The position numbers and the translations under genes were made by a program. The notes beneath the pieces are model-generated. The model was not told where the DNA came from. It did not search any database and saw only the letters and a program-made list of their open reading frames with translations. Below, piece by piece: positions 53,764-63,635 of a DNA stretch of 64,000 nucleotides (position 1 is the first letter of the stretch; every line of letters begins with the position of its first letter). The DNA comes from Polynucleobacter sp. AP-Sving-400A-A2 (lineage in GTDB: Bacteria > Pseudomonadota > Gammaproteobacteria > Burkholderiales > Burkholderiaceae): positions 620,001 to 684,000 of the forward strand of contig NZ_CP061312.1 in the NCBI RefSeq assembly GCF_018688155.1. The letters are read 5' to 3'.

Positions 53764-56229
53764 TTATTTCTCCTTAATAGCCAAATCTAGTTGACGTCCG
53801 ACCTTTTGGGGTTTCATTTGCAGGGGTAAATATTCATTTCGAGCCCACAGCGCACTCATATTGCGGTAAAGCTTGCTCTGTACCCAGCCAGACTGTCCAG
53901 ATTGATAAATAAAGAGGGATTGCTCTAGATCCGATAAGTCATAAACTGTCCGCAGGCTTGGCGCCTGCTTAGTTTCAAAAGGATTGTCAGCTCTCAGTAG
54001 TTCAAGGTTACCCACATTGATGCTAAAGCTATCGCCAGGAAAAGGTTGCGTCAAATTAAAGAGACTTCCCAGGAATGGCACCTTGCTCAATGGACGATGC
54101 TCTGAAACTGCGATGTGTGCATTCCCCCAAACCCAATTTTTAGGGTTGTTGCCAAATTGCGTACTCAGTTGTTCAAGCGCTTTATTGAAGGCGGCATTTG
54201 AAGTATCAACACAACTTTCTATTTGCTCGGTTGAGGGGTCATTGCACCAAGGGCTATTAGGATTTTGTAATTGCAGAATCAGAGCCTGTCTAAAGCTGCG
54301 TATGCCGTAATTCTCGGTGAACAAATACCCTAAGCGCGAGAAGAGCATGCGTGAGAGTTGATCAGCCCAAGCATTAAATATGAGTACACCAGCACTATCA
54401 ATTTTCATATCCCCATCAAAGTTCTTGCTGAGCTCAATTGCTTGTTGGGCTAGCGGATGTGTTGATTGCGCTGATTTAAATAATTCTAATAATGGTGTGG
54501 CACCCAAAGATAGAGTGTCTGCTTGCATTGCTTTCATGGAAGCGAAGTCGTGTGTTGATCTGCCCTTAATGAGCTCCACAATTCTGTCGTAGCGGGTCGG
54601 CAATTCCCAGTCGCCGGTCAGCGGATTAGGATCATTATTAGCAATTATTTTTTGGTTAGCTGTAGCAATCCAATTTGAGTCAGGATTATTGCTATTAGGT
54701 AGCTGTTCAAAAGGGACGTATCCAGTCCAGTCATATTGCTTCTCCCAGCCTAAGGCTGGTGCCACTCCATACAGTCCTTGATGCAAGGTGCGCTTGGGTG
54801 CAACACCGGCCGCCTGATAGGAAATATTTCCATCGACATCTGCCATCACCACGTTTTGCATTGGCGCATAGTTTTTGCGTAGTGCCTGCTTAAATGTCTC
54901 TAAATCTTTGGCGTGATTCATATCCAGCAAGCCAGCTACAGATTGATTTTCAACATCTAAGGCAGTCCAGCGTAAAGCTAAAACAAAGCGATCGGTATCG
55001 ATCACCCGCTTGGCCCGTGCATACGATTCAGAAATCACTGGGCCGTGCCGTGTTTCTTTGACCAAGAAGCGTAGTGGAGGCTCGCCTTTGATATCGACTA
55101 TTTCCTGGCGAACTTTAAAAGCTAGTGGGCCCTCGGGTCCTCGATACACTCCAGGATTTTTCGGATCAAGCTCCTCAATATATAAATCCTGAACATCAGG
55201 GCCGGTATTCGTAAAGCTCCAGGCAAACTTATCAGTCCTACCCAATACCACTCCTGGAATACCAGGGAGGGTCGCACCAATGACATTGAGGCCTGGCGCA
55301 TCTAAGTGGGCCATATACCAAATCGCTGGCGCTGATAGGCCTAGATGCGGGTCGTTTGCCAGCAAGGGCTTGCCTGAGGCCGTCAGTTTCCCACTAAGTG
55401 CCCAGTTATTCGATCCAATGCCCTCCTTGCCGCCCAGAACCTCATTGATAGCTAATTCAGTTGCAGGTAGTTTCTTTGACTTTTGATCTCTTGTGAGTGG
55501 ATTGGGATTAAAAACATTGATATCCCGATATATTTTTGCAAAGTCAACATTACTCACAGGCTCACTAGGTGTGTAAGCCGGCATCACCTCCCATACTTGC
55601 TTGGTAGTTAAAAACTGGGAGAGTTCAAGTCGTTGCAATTCTTTTTGCCAGTTACCGCCAAGGTCGAGCGCCATCATTAGCATCCATGCCACGCTATCGG
55701 TAGGGGACCAATGCCCTGGTTTAGATCCAGTTAAAAAGTATTCAACTGGAAGGGCCCAGCCTAAGTGGGCATTACCAGCATTAACGCCATCCGCATAAGA
55801 CTGAAGTAATCGCTTGGTAGTAATAGGGTAGTGATCAAACTGTTTTTCTGCAGCGTGCTTAATGCCCAGTGTCCGAATAAAGCGATCGATTCCGACAGTT
55901 TCTTTCCCGAGGATTTCAGAGAGTCGCCCACTGGCTAGTCGACGGTTAATTTCCATTTGCCAAGAGCGTTCACTGGCATGTAAATAACCCAATGCAAAAA
56001 GCGCATCCGTAGAGCTTTTTGCTTGAATATGGGGAATGTCACTCTCATCAAAGGTAATCGAAACAGAATCCCCGAGAGACTTAATGATCCGCCTGCCAGA
56101 AGGATTAGTTTGAGCTGAGATGAGGTAGACTGTTCCAGCGGCGATGATAAAGACTAGGGCTGCAGAGCCAAGCCAAAAGATACCTTTGAGGGCTGATTTC
56201 AGGCCTGAGCGTTGCGTGGGTATTTTCAT
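53764..56229 (-). CDS. Penicillin acylase family hydrolase
   Basis: An 821-residue Ntn-hydrolase precursor. An N-terminal membrane segment (residues about 15-40) anchors or exports it. The alpha chain carries GYLHASERSWQMEINRR, then a linker, and the self-cleavage site is before Ser273 in GIGSNNWALSGK, which becomes the N-terminal nucleophile. The conserved LLANDPHLGLSAPAIWY and TLPGIPGVVLGRTDKFAWSFTN follow. Relatives hydrolyse beta-lactam side chains, acyl-homoserine lactones or other N-acyl amides; which of these applies cannot be told. Confidence 0.92.
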   Translation of the reverse strand: MKIPTQRSGLKSALKGIFWLGSAALVFIIAAGTVYLISAQTNPSGRRIIKSLGDSVSITFDESDIPHIQAKSSTDALFALGYLHASERSWQMEINRRLASGRLSEILGKETVGIDRFIRTLGIKHAAEKQFDHYPITTKRLLQSYADGVNAGNAHLGWALPVEYFLTGSKPGHWSPTDSVAWMLMMALDLGGNWQKELQRLELSQFLTTKQVWEVMPAYTPSEPVSNVDFAKIYRDINVFNPNPLTRDQKSKKLPATELAINEVLGGKEGIGSNNWALSGKLTASGKPLLANDPHLGLSAPAIWYMAHLDAPGLNVIGATLPGIPGVVLGRTDKFAWSFTNTGPDVQDLYIEELDPKNPGVYRGPEGPLAFKVRQEIVDIKGEPPLRFLVKETRHGPVISESYARAKRVIDTDRFVLALRWTALDVENQSVAGLLDMNHAKDLETFKQALRKNYAPMQNVVMADVDGNISYQAAGVAPKRTLHQGLYGVAPALGWEKQYDWTGYVPFEQLPNSNNPDSNWIATANQKIIANNDPNPLTGDWELPTRYDRIVELIKGRSTHDFASMKAMQADTLSLGATPLLELFKSAQSTHPLAQQAIELSKNFDGDMKIDSAGVLIFNAWADQLSRMLFSRLGYLFTENYGIRSFRQALILQLQNPNSPWCNDPSTEQIESCVDTSNAAFNKALEQLSTQFGNNPKNWVWGNAHIAVSEHRPLSKVPFLGSLFNLTQPFPGDSFSINVGNLELLRADNPFETKQAPSLRTVYDLSDLEQSLFIYQSGQSGWVQSKLYRNMSALWARNEYLPLQMKPQKVGRQLDLAIKEK

Positions 56230-56362
56230 GGGAATAGTTTAGTGGGTTTGCTTGAACTAGACCCCAGACTTGATGAAAGCAGGCTTCCTGCCTCCGATAG
56301 GGATCGCATGCTAAAATTTTAATTGTCTTGTTTTATTTAGTGCGGCTTTATTGCTCGTGCGA

Positions 56363-56451
56363 GCCCGAGTGGTGAAATCGGTAGACACAGCAGATTTAAA
56401 ATCTGCCGACTCAAAAAAGTCGTGCCGGTTCGATTCCGGCCTCGGGCACCA
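56363..56451 (+). tRNA. tRNA-Leu (TAA)
   Basis: Acceptor GCCCGAG (56363-56369) pairs with CTCGGGC (56441-56447), discriminator A and encoded CCA. The anticodon stem-loop is GCAGA-TTTAAAA-TCTGC, anticodon TAA. A long variable arm (CCGACTC...AGTCGT region) marks a class II tRNA. Confidence 0.96.
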
Positions 56452-56472
56452 ATCGATTGATTTCAGGCATCC

Positions 56473-56913
56473 TTGAAATATCTTTACCTTCTCCCCTTTC
56501 TTTTGTGTGCCGCCCCCAGTTTGGCCGCAGACCCCCTAGTTTTTGCTTGCGAGCGTTCGGAAAAGAATTACACCGAAACTTATCAGCTCAAAGTCATGGC
56601 TGCCTCAAAAAGTCAGAAGGCTAAAGTCTTCATCGATGATCGAGATTTAGATCGGGCTAGCGAGTTGGGTCAGCAAACCATTAGGGGTGTTCTTGTTTCT
56701 GAGTTCACGATCCTTATTTCAATGGAAGCACAATTTCCCCCGGAAAATTTTGATGGTGTTCAGTATGGCGCAGGCTCTGTAATTACGATGATTGCGATTA
56801 ATCGCTCAACGGGACAGATGAGAAAGGTGGAGACAGTAAAAGGTGGAATACTTTCGGCAACCCTCGGTGAGGGTAGGAAGTCGTATCAAGAGCAATGTAC
56901 TGCTGCTAATTAG
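56473..56913 (+). CDS. Small exported protein, unknown
   Basis: A 146-residue protein starting at TTG 56473. The signal peptide YLYLLPFLLCAAPSLA ends before ADPLVFACERSEKNYTETYQ. The rest has beta-strand-like alternation and two cysteines (ACERS and QEQCTAAN), likely a disulfide. I do not recognise the family. It lies just after tRNA-Leu, whose transcript could carry it; convergent with exbD, with a 2-base gap. Confidence 0.65.
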   Translation: MKYLYLLPFLLCAAPSLAADPLVFACERSEKNYTETYQLKVMAASKSQKAKVFIDDRDLDRASELGQQTIRGVLVSEFTILISMEAQFPPENFDGVQYGAGSVITMIAINRSTGQMRKVETVKGGILSATLGEGRKSYQEQCTAAN

Positions 56914-56915
56914 TC

Positions 56916-57329
56916 TTAATTAGGTTCAGTCACAAATCCAAGCTTTGTTAAGCCAGCGCGTCGGGATGCGGCTAATACTTGAGCAACATATTCATACTTC
57001 ACCGACTTATCGGCGCGTAAATTGATTTCTGGTTGCGGTTCCTTCTGAGCAGCTTTTTCTGCATAGCCATCAAAAGTTTTTAAATCAATTAGTGTGCTGT
57101 TCCAGAATATTTGACCCTGCGCATCAATCGAGAGTTGAACTGACTCTGGTTTGACTTCATTGCGCACGCTATTGGCTTTAGGCAGCTCTACCTTCACCGC
57201 CTGCTGAATGACTGGCAGAGTAATGATGAAGATGATGAGGAGCACCAACATGACATCCACCATCGGAGTCATATTGATTTCGGCCATGATGCCGCTTTCT
57301 TCTTGGTCGTTCTGAAGATTAAAAGACAT
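56916..57329 (-). CDS. exbD: ExbD/TolR-type biopolymer transport protein
   Basis: A 137-residue protein with one membrane segment. MAEINMTPMVDVMLVLLIIF contains the essential membrane Asp (in MVDVML) that carries protons. The periplasmic domain follows. Together with ExbB and TonB it energises outer-membrane receptors. The order murI-tonB-exbB-exbD with tiny gaps suggests one operon; no TonB-dependent receptor gene is in the window. Confidence 0.93.
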   Translation of the reverse strand: MSFNLQNDQEESGIMAEINMTPMVDVMLVLLIIFIITLPVIQQAVKVELPKANSVRNEVKPESVQLSIDAQGQIFWNSTLIDLKTFDGYAEKAAQKEPQPEINLRADKSVKYEYVAQVLAASRRAGLTKLGFVTEPN

Positions 57330-57331
57330 AT

Positions 57332-58024
57332 TTATTCTCCAGACTTCACGCGGGCGCCAGTGACAAAGTAAGCGAGGAGGTCATTGCCAAAGCGATTCAG
57401 ATCAGCAAGCAATAATTTATTGGCACGATTAATTGCGTTAAAGCCTAATACCGCTGGAATCGCTACAGCCAAGCCTAAAGCGGTCATGATGAGTGCTTCG
57501 CCAATAGGGCCAGCAACCTGATCAATTTGCGCACTACCAGAGCTGCTGATGGCGATCAAAGCATGGTAGATACCCCACACCGTTCCAAACAGGCCAATAA
57601 ATGGTGCGGTTGCACCGGTTGAGCCAAGGAAAGTAAGTCCTTTTTGGAGTTGGGCCGCAACACCATCAATACTGTTCTTCAGACTTCTTGCCATCCATTC
57701 AGAGTAGTTCAGTGTTTGCAGAAGTTCACGATGATTAGTCGATTGACTCTGGTGGTGAGTAGAGGCTCCACTGGCAGCCTTAGCAATTTGATAGTAAGGA
57801 TTGCTTGCATGGCTAGTAAATGCATTCAGACCTTGGTCATAGGAAGTGGCGCGCCAAAACTGATCGAGCTCAGGCTGGAGTTTACGTAAATTACGCAAAT
57901 CCCAAAAACGAGAGAGCAAAATTACCCAGGTCACAATAGAGCAGATCAGAAGTGCGATTGCCACAAAGCGGGTCACTGCATCGCCCTCGAGCCATAAATT
58001 TGCTAAGCCAAATGGTGTGTTCAT
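57332..58024 (-). CDS. exbB: ExbB/TolQ-type proton channel protein
   Basis: A 230-residue MotA/TolQ/ExbB protein with three hydrophobic segments. GLTFLGSTGATAPFIGLFGTVWGIYHAL and GPIGEALIMTALGLAVAIPAVLGFN are the conserved membrane parts. It forms the proton-conducting complex with ExbD. Two bases separate it from exbD and four from tonB. Confidence 0.94.
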   Translation of the reverse strand: MNTPFGLANLWLEGDAVTRFVAIALLICSIVTWVILLSRFWDLRNLRKLQPELDQFWRATSYDQGLNAFTSHASNPYYQIAKAASGASTHHQSQSTNHRELLQTLNYSEWMARSLKNSIDGVAAQLQKGLTFLGSTGATAPFIGLFGTVWGIYHALIAISSSGSAQIDQVAGPIGEALIMTALGLAVAIPAVLGFNAINRANKLLLADLNRFGNDLLAYFVTGARVKSGE

Positions 58025-58028
58025 AATA

Positions 58029-58724
58029 TTAATTCTTTAAATTAAATTTAATTAAAAGGTTGGTAGAAATTCTCTGGGGCGAACCATTTACCAAAAATGG
58101 TTTAAAGCGATAACGACGACCAATCTCTGTTGCAGCTCTATCTAATCTTGGAAATGAGCTGGAACGCAATAAGGCAACATCCTCAACATTACCTGCTTCA
58201 TCAATAATCAGTCTCACAACTACCTCTCCCTGCTCCCCAGATCTTTTGGAGAAAGAAGGGTAGTAAGCGTCAGCATCTGGTTGATATACGACGACTAGTT
58301 TACCAATGTCAGTCTGAATCGGTGTGCCACTGGATCCAGAGGTGGTGGCTGGTGCAACCGTAGCATTAGGAGCCTGGGTTTCACTTTTGGATTGCTGGGG
58401 TGTTGGCGGGGTGGAAGCCTGTTGTTGAGTTTGTGGCGGTGTTAGTGCCTGCGTGGATTTTTCATCCACCGTTTTCTTCTTTTGTTCTTGCTTAGGTTTT
58501 GGTGGGGGCGCAGCTGGAGTGGCTTGAGGCTGCTTGGCTGCCTCAGGACTTACTAGATTGGCCATTACTCGCGCATCATCTTGATTGTTATCGTTATCCG
58601 GCTTCATCCCACTCTGAAAGCCAATCAAAAACAATAAATGCAAGGCAATAACAATGCTAATGATGATACGTTCGGTCTTATCGAATGGTAGATAGCCATT
58701 CATTCGATTTAAAAAAGTGCTCAT
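58029..58724 (-). CDS. tonB: TonB-family energy transducer
   Basis: A 231-residue TonB. An N-terminal membrane helix (IIISIVIALHLLFLIGF) with a conserved His in ALHLL is followed by a long Pro/Gln/Lys-rich linker (about residues 60-130, APPPKPKQEQ and similar), then the C-terminal domain GEVVVRLIIDEAGNVEDVALLRSSSFPRLDRAA that contacts the TonB box of receptors. It overlaps the murI stop (ATGA) upstream. Confidence 0.92.
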   Translation of the reverse strand: MSTFLNRMNGYLPFDKTERIIISIVIALHLLFLIGFQSGMKPDNDNNQDDARVMANLVSPEAAKQPQATPAAPPPKPKQEQKKKTVDEKSTQALTPPQTQQQASTPPTPQQSKSETQAPNATVAPATTSGSSGTPIQTDIGKLVVVYQPDADAYYPSFSKRSGEQGEVVVRLIIDEAGNVEDVALLRSSSFPRLDRAATEIGRRYRFKPFLVNGSPQRISTNLLIKFNLKN

Positions 58725-59527
58725 GTGAAAGAGCTCACTAATTGAGATGTAATGCTGTGCTTAGCCAGATCTGATTGCATGAGCTCGTGGGCCATATGAT
58801 GCAAGTTCTGCGCATCTTTACTGCTAATGAATTTGATAGCGCCATATTCACCATCATCTAACTGCATGCCCTGTGACTCTAGTTTTCGTTTGAGTTGGCG
58901 TACGACTGCCTCACTAGTATCAATGAGGTTAATGGAATCCCCCAATAATTTACGTATGGCTTTTCGCAAGAAGGGGTAGTGTGTGCATCCCAGAACCAGG
59001 GTATCTGCTCCCGCTTCCTGAATGGGCTCTAGATGTTCGGCTAGTAGCTCTAGAGTTTGCTCGCTATGAGCTTGGCCCGCTTCAATCAGAGGAACTAAGC
59101 CAGCACCCGCCTGTTTAACAAACTGACAATTTGGCAGAGTGGCCAGTAGAGCACTAAATTTATCACTCTTGAGTGTAGCCTCGGTTGCGAGTACCCCAAC
59201 AATGCCATTGCTAGACTGCATTGCTGCAGGCTTGATACCAGGTTCTACGCCGATGATTGGAATACTGCTGAGCTCATCACGAATATCTGCAATGGCTTCG
59301 GCGGTGGCAGTGTTACACGCAACCATAATGGCATCACAACTTTGCGCTGCTAAGTATTGGCATAGCTCCATACTCCGCGAAGCTATCCACTCGCTAGACT
59401 TCTCTCCATAAGGAGCATGAATGGAGTCAGCTAAGTAGATGAAGTCATGCGCGGGAAGCTGGCGCAGAGCCTCATCCAAAATGGATAAGCCTCCAACGCC
59501 AGAATCAAAAACTCCGATGAGTGCCAA
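58721..59527 (-). CDS. murI: Glutamate racemase
   Basis: A 268-residue MurI. GVFDSGVGGLSIL opens the protein; the two acid-base cysteines are Cys71 in VACNTATA and Cys181 in LGCTHYPFL. It makes D-glutamate for peptidoglycan. It heads the tonB-exbB-exbD run and shares four bases with tonB, an unusual but seen arrangement in Burkholderiaceae relatives. Confidence 0.95.
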   Translation of the reverse strand: MALIGVFDSGVGGLSILDEALRQLPAHDFIYLADSIHAPYGEKSSEWIASRSMELCQYLAAQSCDAIMVACNTATAEAIADIRDELSSIPIIGVEPGIKPAAMQSSNGIVGVLATEATLKSDKFSALLATLPNCQFVKQAGAGLVPLIEAGQAHSEQTLELLAEHLEPIQEAGADTLVLGCTHYPFLRKAIRKLLGDSINLIDTSEAVVRQLKRKLESQGMQLDDGEYGAIKFISSKDAQNLHHMAHELMQSDLAKHSITSQLVSSFT

Positions 59528-59584
59528 GTCAGGTCGCTTAACTAAGGGCGGTTAGTTTGATGAATAAATGAGGCACTAATTGAC

Positions 59585-61108
59585 TCAAGCAATCACAACT
59601 GGAATGCCGGCAATCTTTGCTTGCCATTCTTTGGGGCCTGTCTCATGCATAGAGATCCCGGCAGAACTGACTGCTACTGTTACTGGCATGTCTTTGACAT
59701 CAAACTCATAAATTGCTTCCATGCCGAGGTCAGCAAAGCCGACTACCTTCGCTGTCTGAATGGCTTTAGAAACCAAGTAAGCAGCACCACCAACGGCCAT
59801 CAAATAAGCGGACTTATGCTTTTTGATCGCTTCAATTGCGATAGGGCCACGTTCTGCTTTACCAATCATGGAGATCAAGCCAGTTTGAGCCAGCATCATC
59901 TCGGTGAACTTGTCCATGCGAGTTGAGGTTGTTGGGCCTGCCGGACCCACTGCTTCATTGCCTACTGGATCTACTGGGCCAACGTAATAAATCACACGGT
60001 TTTTAAAGCTTACTGGTAATTCTTCACCTTTAGCCAGCATGTCGGCAATGCGCTTATGTGCTGCATCACGACCAGTCAAAATTTTGCCGTTCAGGAGCAG
60101 TGTTTCGCCTTCTTTCCAGCCGGCTACTTCTTCAGCGGTCAAAGCATCCAAGTTCACACGCTTTGATTTTTTAGTGTCCGGAGTCCAAGTGACGTCTGGC
60201 CAATCGGACAATGAAGGCGCCTCTAATTTAGCGGGGCCGTCACCATGTAAATGAAAGTGAATGTGGCGGGTAGCGGCGCAGTTCGGAATCATTGCCACCG
60301 GCAGTGAAGCTGCATGGGTTGGGTAGTCCATGATTTTGATATCAAGAACGGTAGTAAGACCACCTAAACCTTGGGCACCAATACCAAGCTTGTTTACTTT
60401 ATCGAAAATCTCTAAACGGAGTTCCTCGACACGATTTTTTGGCCCGCGAGCAATGAGCTCTTGAATATCTACTGGGCCCATCAAGGACTCTTTAGCCATC
60501 AACATCGCTTTCTCTGGGGTTCCGCCAATACCGATACCTAGGATGCCGGGAGGGCACCAGCCAGCACCCATCGTCGGGACAGTTTTAACTACCCAGTCAA
60601 CGATCGAATCCGAGGGATTGAGCATGACCATCTTGGCCTTGTTCTCAGAGCCGCCACCTTTGGCCGCGCAAATGACTTCAACATCATCGCCTGGGACGAT
60701 TTCATAATGAATAACAGCAGGTGTGTTGTCGCCTGTGTTTTTGCGTTTACCTGCTGGATCAGTCAGAACGGATGCGCGTAGTGGGTTGTCTGGGTTCATG
60801 TAAGCGCGACGAACACCTTCGTTCACCATCTCAGTAACGCTCATGGTGGCATCGCCCCATTGGACATTCATACCAATTTTGAGAAAAACGACTGCAATGC
60901 CAGTGTCCTGACACATGGGGCGGTGACCTTCTGCGCACATCCGGCTATTGGTCAAAATCTGCGCAATCGCATCCTTCGCTGCGGCACCTTGCTCAAGCTC
61001 ATAAGCCTTGCCCAGAGCGGAGATAAAATCTTTTGGGTGGTAGTAAGAGATGAATTGGAATGCATCTGCCACGCTCTGAATGAGGTCGTTTTGTTTGATA
61101 TTTGTCAT
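59585..61108 (-). CDS. fumA: Class I fumarate hydratase (4Fe-4S)
   Basis: A 507-residue class I fumarase. Cluster and active-site motifs are SRMCAEGHRPMCQDTG, GGGSENKAKM, PPGILGIGIGGTPEKAM and GPTTSTRMDKF. It interconverts fumarate and malate with an oxygen-sensitive 4Fe-4S cluster. Single gene, divergent from acs. Length is close to other single-chain class I enzymes, so the alpha and beta parts are fused. Confidence 0.96.
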   Translation of the reverse strand: MTNIKQNDLIQSVADAFQFISYYHPKDFISALGKAYELEQGAAAKDAIAQILTNSRMCAEGHRPMCQDTGIAVVFLKIGMNVQWGDATMSVTEMVNEGVRRAYMNPDNPLRASVLTDPAGKRKNTGDNTPAVIHYEIVPGDDVEVICAAKGGGSENKAKMVMLNPSDSIVDWVVKTVPTMGAGWCPPGILGIGIGGTPEKAMLMAKESLMGPVDIQELIARGPKNRVEELRLEIFDKVNKLGIGAQGLGGLTTVLDIKIMDYPTHAASLPVAMIPNCAATRHIHFHLHGDGPAKLEAPSLSDWPDVTWTPDTKKSKRVNLDALTAEEVAGWKEGETLLLNGKILTGRDAAHKRIADMLAKGEELPVSFKNRVIYYVGPVDPVGNEAVGPAGPTTSTRMDKFTEMMLAQTGLISMIGKAERGPIAIEAIKKHKSAYLMAVGGAAYLVSKAIQTAKVVGFADLGMEAIYEFDVKDMPVTVAVSSAGISMHETGPKEWQAKIAGIPVVIA

Positions 61109-61274
61109 GGTTTTAGGCTTAATTATGTAAGGTTTAATCTATTTTAAGGGTTTGCCATAGAGCAAATCTAGCGTGTTTTCACTTATCTTATTAGCTCTTG
61201 GGATGCGTTTCCCTAACTCTGCACTATTTTTGCAGAAAAAGACGACTGATTATTGAATAGAAGGGCTGTGAAGC

Positions 61275-63248
61275 ATGGAACCATTGATGCAAGAAAACCG
61301 CGTATTTAATCCACCTGCAGACTTTATCAAGTCCGCCACTATTTCTGGAATGGATGCTTACAACAAGCTCTGTGCCGAAGCTAACAATGATTATGACGGT
61401 TTCTGGAGTCGCCTTGCTAAAGAAAATGTCTTCTGGAAAAAGCCCTTTACTAAAGTTCTTGATGAATCCAAAGCACCTTTCTACAAGTGGTTTGAAGATG
61501 GCACTACCAATGCCTCCCATAACTGTTTAGATCGCCAAGTTGAAAATGGTCTTGGCAATAAGACCGCAATTATTTTTGAAGCAGATGATGGCTCGGTAAC
61601 TAACGTTACTTATCAAGAGTTGCTTGAGCATGTTTGCAAAATGGCAAATGCACTTCGCAAAATGGGTATTAAGTCTGGTGATCGCGTCATCATTTACATG
61701 GCGATGACTATCGAAGGCGTTGTTGCCATGCAAGCTTGTGCTCGTATCGGTGCAATTCACTCTGTTGTGTTTGGCGGATTTTCTGCTCAAGCGCTACGCG
61801 ATCGAATCATTGACGTTGGTGCCGTGGCCGTGATTACTGCAGACGGACAGTTCCGCGGCGGCAAATCATTGCCTTTGAAGGCGATTTGTGACGAGGCCCT
61901 GTCGACTGGCGAATGTCCTAATGTCAAACATGTGATCGTAAACAAGCGCACCGGCAATGATGTCACCATGACAGCGGGTCGTGATGTTTGGATGCAAGAA
62001 ATCGTTGCCAATGAATCTTCGACTTGCGAGCCAGAGTGGGTTAGTGCTGAGCACCCACTATTTATTTTGTATACATCTGGTTCAACCGGCAAGCCTAAGG
62101 GTGTTCAGCACTCAACAGGCGGCTACCTCCTGTGGGCAATTCTTACAATGAAGTGGACTTTTGACATTAAGCCAAATGATGTCTTCTGGTGTACTGCTGA
62201 TATCGGCTGGGTAACAGGCCACTCCTACATTACTTATGGCCCACTCGCAGTGGGTGCGACTGAGATTGTGTTTGAAGGTGTTCCAACTTACCCTAGCGCG
62301 GGTCGTTTCTGGGACATGATCCAAAAACACAAAGCGACGATTTTCTACACCGCGCCAACAGCGATTCGCTCATTGATCAAGGCCTCAAGCAATGACCCAG
62401 CAGTGCATCCAAAGAGTTATGACTTATCTTCATTACGTCTCTTGGGTTCAGTCGGTGAGCCGATTAATCCAGAGGCCTGGATGTGGTACTACGAGAACGT
62501 AGGCGGTTCACGTTGCCCAATCGCGGATACCTTCTGGCAAACCGAAACTGGTGGCCATATGATTTCACCATTACCTGGTGCAACTCCCATGATTCCAGGA
62601 TCATGCACATTGCCATTGCCAGGTATTCAGGCAGCGATTGTGGATGAGGCAGGCGCAGATGTTCCAAATGGTCATGGCGGTATTTTGGTTGTGAAGCGTC
62701 CGTGGCCCTCCATGATTCGTACGATCTGGGGTGATCCCGATCGCTTCGTGAAGTCTTATTTTCCAGAAGAGTTGGGTGGTACTTTGTATCTGGCAGGTGA
62801 CGGTGCAATCCGTAATAAGGATACTGGCTACTTCACGATTACGGGCCGTATCGATGACGTATTGAATGTATCTGGTCATCGCATGGGCACGATGGAAATC
62901 GAATCTTGCTTAGTCGCCAATCCCTTGGTTGCTGAAGCTGCAGTAGTAGGTCGTCCTGATGAGTTGACTGGTGAAGCCATTTGCGTATTCGTAGTTCTGA
63001 AGGGCGGACGCCCAACGGGCGATGAAGCGAAGAAGATTGCCACTGACTTACGGAACTGGGTAGGTAAGGAGATCGGTCCGATCGCTAAACCAAAGGATGT
63101 TCGTTTTGGTGATAACTTACCTAAAACACGTTCAGGCAAGATCATGCGTCGCCTACTTCGTGTCATAGCCAAAGGTGAAGAGATTACTCAAGACACTTCA
63201 ACCCTTGAAAATCCAGCAATTTTGGATCAGCTTAAAGAGTCTGTTTAG
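61275..63248 (+). CDS. acs: Acetyl-CoA synthetase (AMP-forming)
   Basis: A 657-residue Acs. It activates acetate to acetyl-CoA through acetyl-AMP. The ATP loop is [12 protein letters not shown], the core has [15 protein letters not shown], and the C-terminal domain ends with [11 protein letters not shown], whose Lys622 is the usual regulatory acetylation site. The start is ATG 61275 (a second ATG lies at residue 5). Followed by tRNA-Ser after 61 bases. Confidence 0.97.
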   Translation: MEPLMQENRVFNPPADFIKSATISGMDAYNKLCAEANNDYDGFWSRLAKENVFWKKPFTKVLDESKAPFYKWFEDGTTNASHNCLDRQVENGLGNKTAIIFEADDGSVTNVTYQELLEHVCKMANALRKMGIKSGDRVIIYMAMTIEGVVAMQACARIGAIHSVVFGGFSAQALRDRIIDVGAVAVITADGQFRGGKSLPLKAICDEALSTGECPNVKHVIVNKRTGNDVTMTAGRDVWMQEIVANESSTCEPEWVSAEHPLFILYTSGSTGKPKGVQHSTGGYLLWAILTMKWTFDIKPNDVFWCTADIGWVTGHSYITYGPLAVGATEIVFEGVPTYPSAGRFWDMIQKHKATIFYTAPTAIRSLIKASSNDPAVHPKSYDLSSLRLLGSVGEPINPEAWMWYYENVGGSRCPIADTFWQTETGGHMISPLPGATPMIPGSCTLPLPGIQAAIVDEAGADVPNGHGGILVVKRPWPSMIRTIWGDPDRFVKSYFPEELGGTLYLAGDGAIRNKDTGYFTITGRIDDVLNVSGHRMGTMEIESCLVANPLVAEAAVVGRPDELTGEAICVFVVLKGGRPTGDEAKKIATDLRNWVGKEIGPIAKPKDVRFGDNLPKTRSGKIMRRLLRVIAKGEEITQDTSTLENPAILDQLKESV

Positions 63249-63290
63249 GTAGCTTATTGCCCTTTTAGAGGCAAACCCTTCTGGCAAACG

Positions 63291-63296
63291 TATAAT
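63291..63296 (+). promoter_or_regulatory. -10 box of tRNA-Ser promoter
   Basis: A consensus TATAAT lies 13 bases before the tRNA, giving a predicted start near 63303. No good -35 hexamer at 17 bases was found. Confidence 0.5.
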
Positions 63297-63309
63297 CAAC
63301 GGCTTGTAC

Positions 63310-63401
63310 GGAAGGGTGGATGAGCGGTTTAAGTCACACGCCTGGAAAGCGTGCGTAGGTTAATAGCCTACCGCGGGTTCGAATCCCGCCTCTTCCGCCA
63401 G
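63310..63401 (+). tRNA. tRNA-Ser (GGA)
   Basis: Acceptor GGAAGGG pairs with CTCTTCC (one G-U), discriminator G and encoded CCA. The anticodon loop CTGGAAA (anticodon GGA) sits in an ACGC/GCGT stem. A long variable arm (GTAGGTTAATAGCCTAC) marks the class II tRNA. T-arm GCGGG-TTCGAAT-CCCGC. The 3' end is accurate to about one base. Confidence 0.95.
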
Positions 63402-63409
63402 TAGTTCGA

Positions 63410-63432
63410 AACCACCTTTGGGTGGTTTTTTC
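63410..63432 (+). terminator. Intrinsic terminator of tRNA-Ser
   Basis: AAACCACC pairs with GGTGGTTT around a TTTG loop and runs into six T followed by more pyrimidines. Boundary accurate to a base or two. Confidence 0.85.
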
Positions 63433-63536
63433 TTTTCCTTTCCTTGATTTTTGCCCCAAATCACCATCTCAAGGTAAATTATTTAGTTCCTCAACCCCCT
63501 GTTTTTAATCAAAAAAAGGGGTTTTTAACGTTTCTG

Positions 63537-63599
63537 TTGCATTGCCGCAAATAAATCTTGCACTGCAATAAAAAACTTCTTAGAATGGTGCATTGCAAT
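63537..63599 (+). promoter_or_regulatory. Phasin promoter with three TTGCA-type palindromes
   Basis: TTGCAC (63558-63563), a 17-base spacer and TAGAAT (63581-63586) form a good promoter. Three GC-A symmetric sites overlap it: TTGCATTGCCGCAA (63537-63550), TTGCACTGCAA on the -35, and TGCATTGCAA (63589-63598) on the predicted start. This layout fits repression by a PhaR-like regulator known to control phasin genes; that link is inference. Confidence 0.6.
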
Positions 63600-63635
63600 A
63601 CATTTATCAATTTTATAAAAGTTAGGAAAACCACC

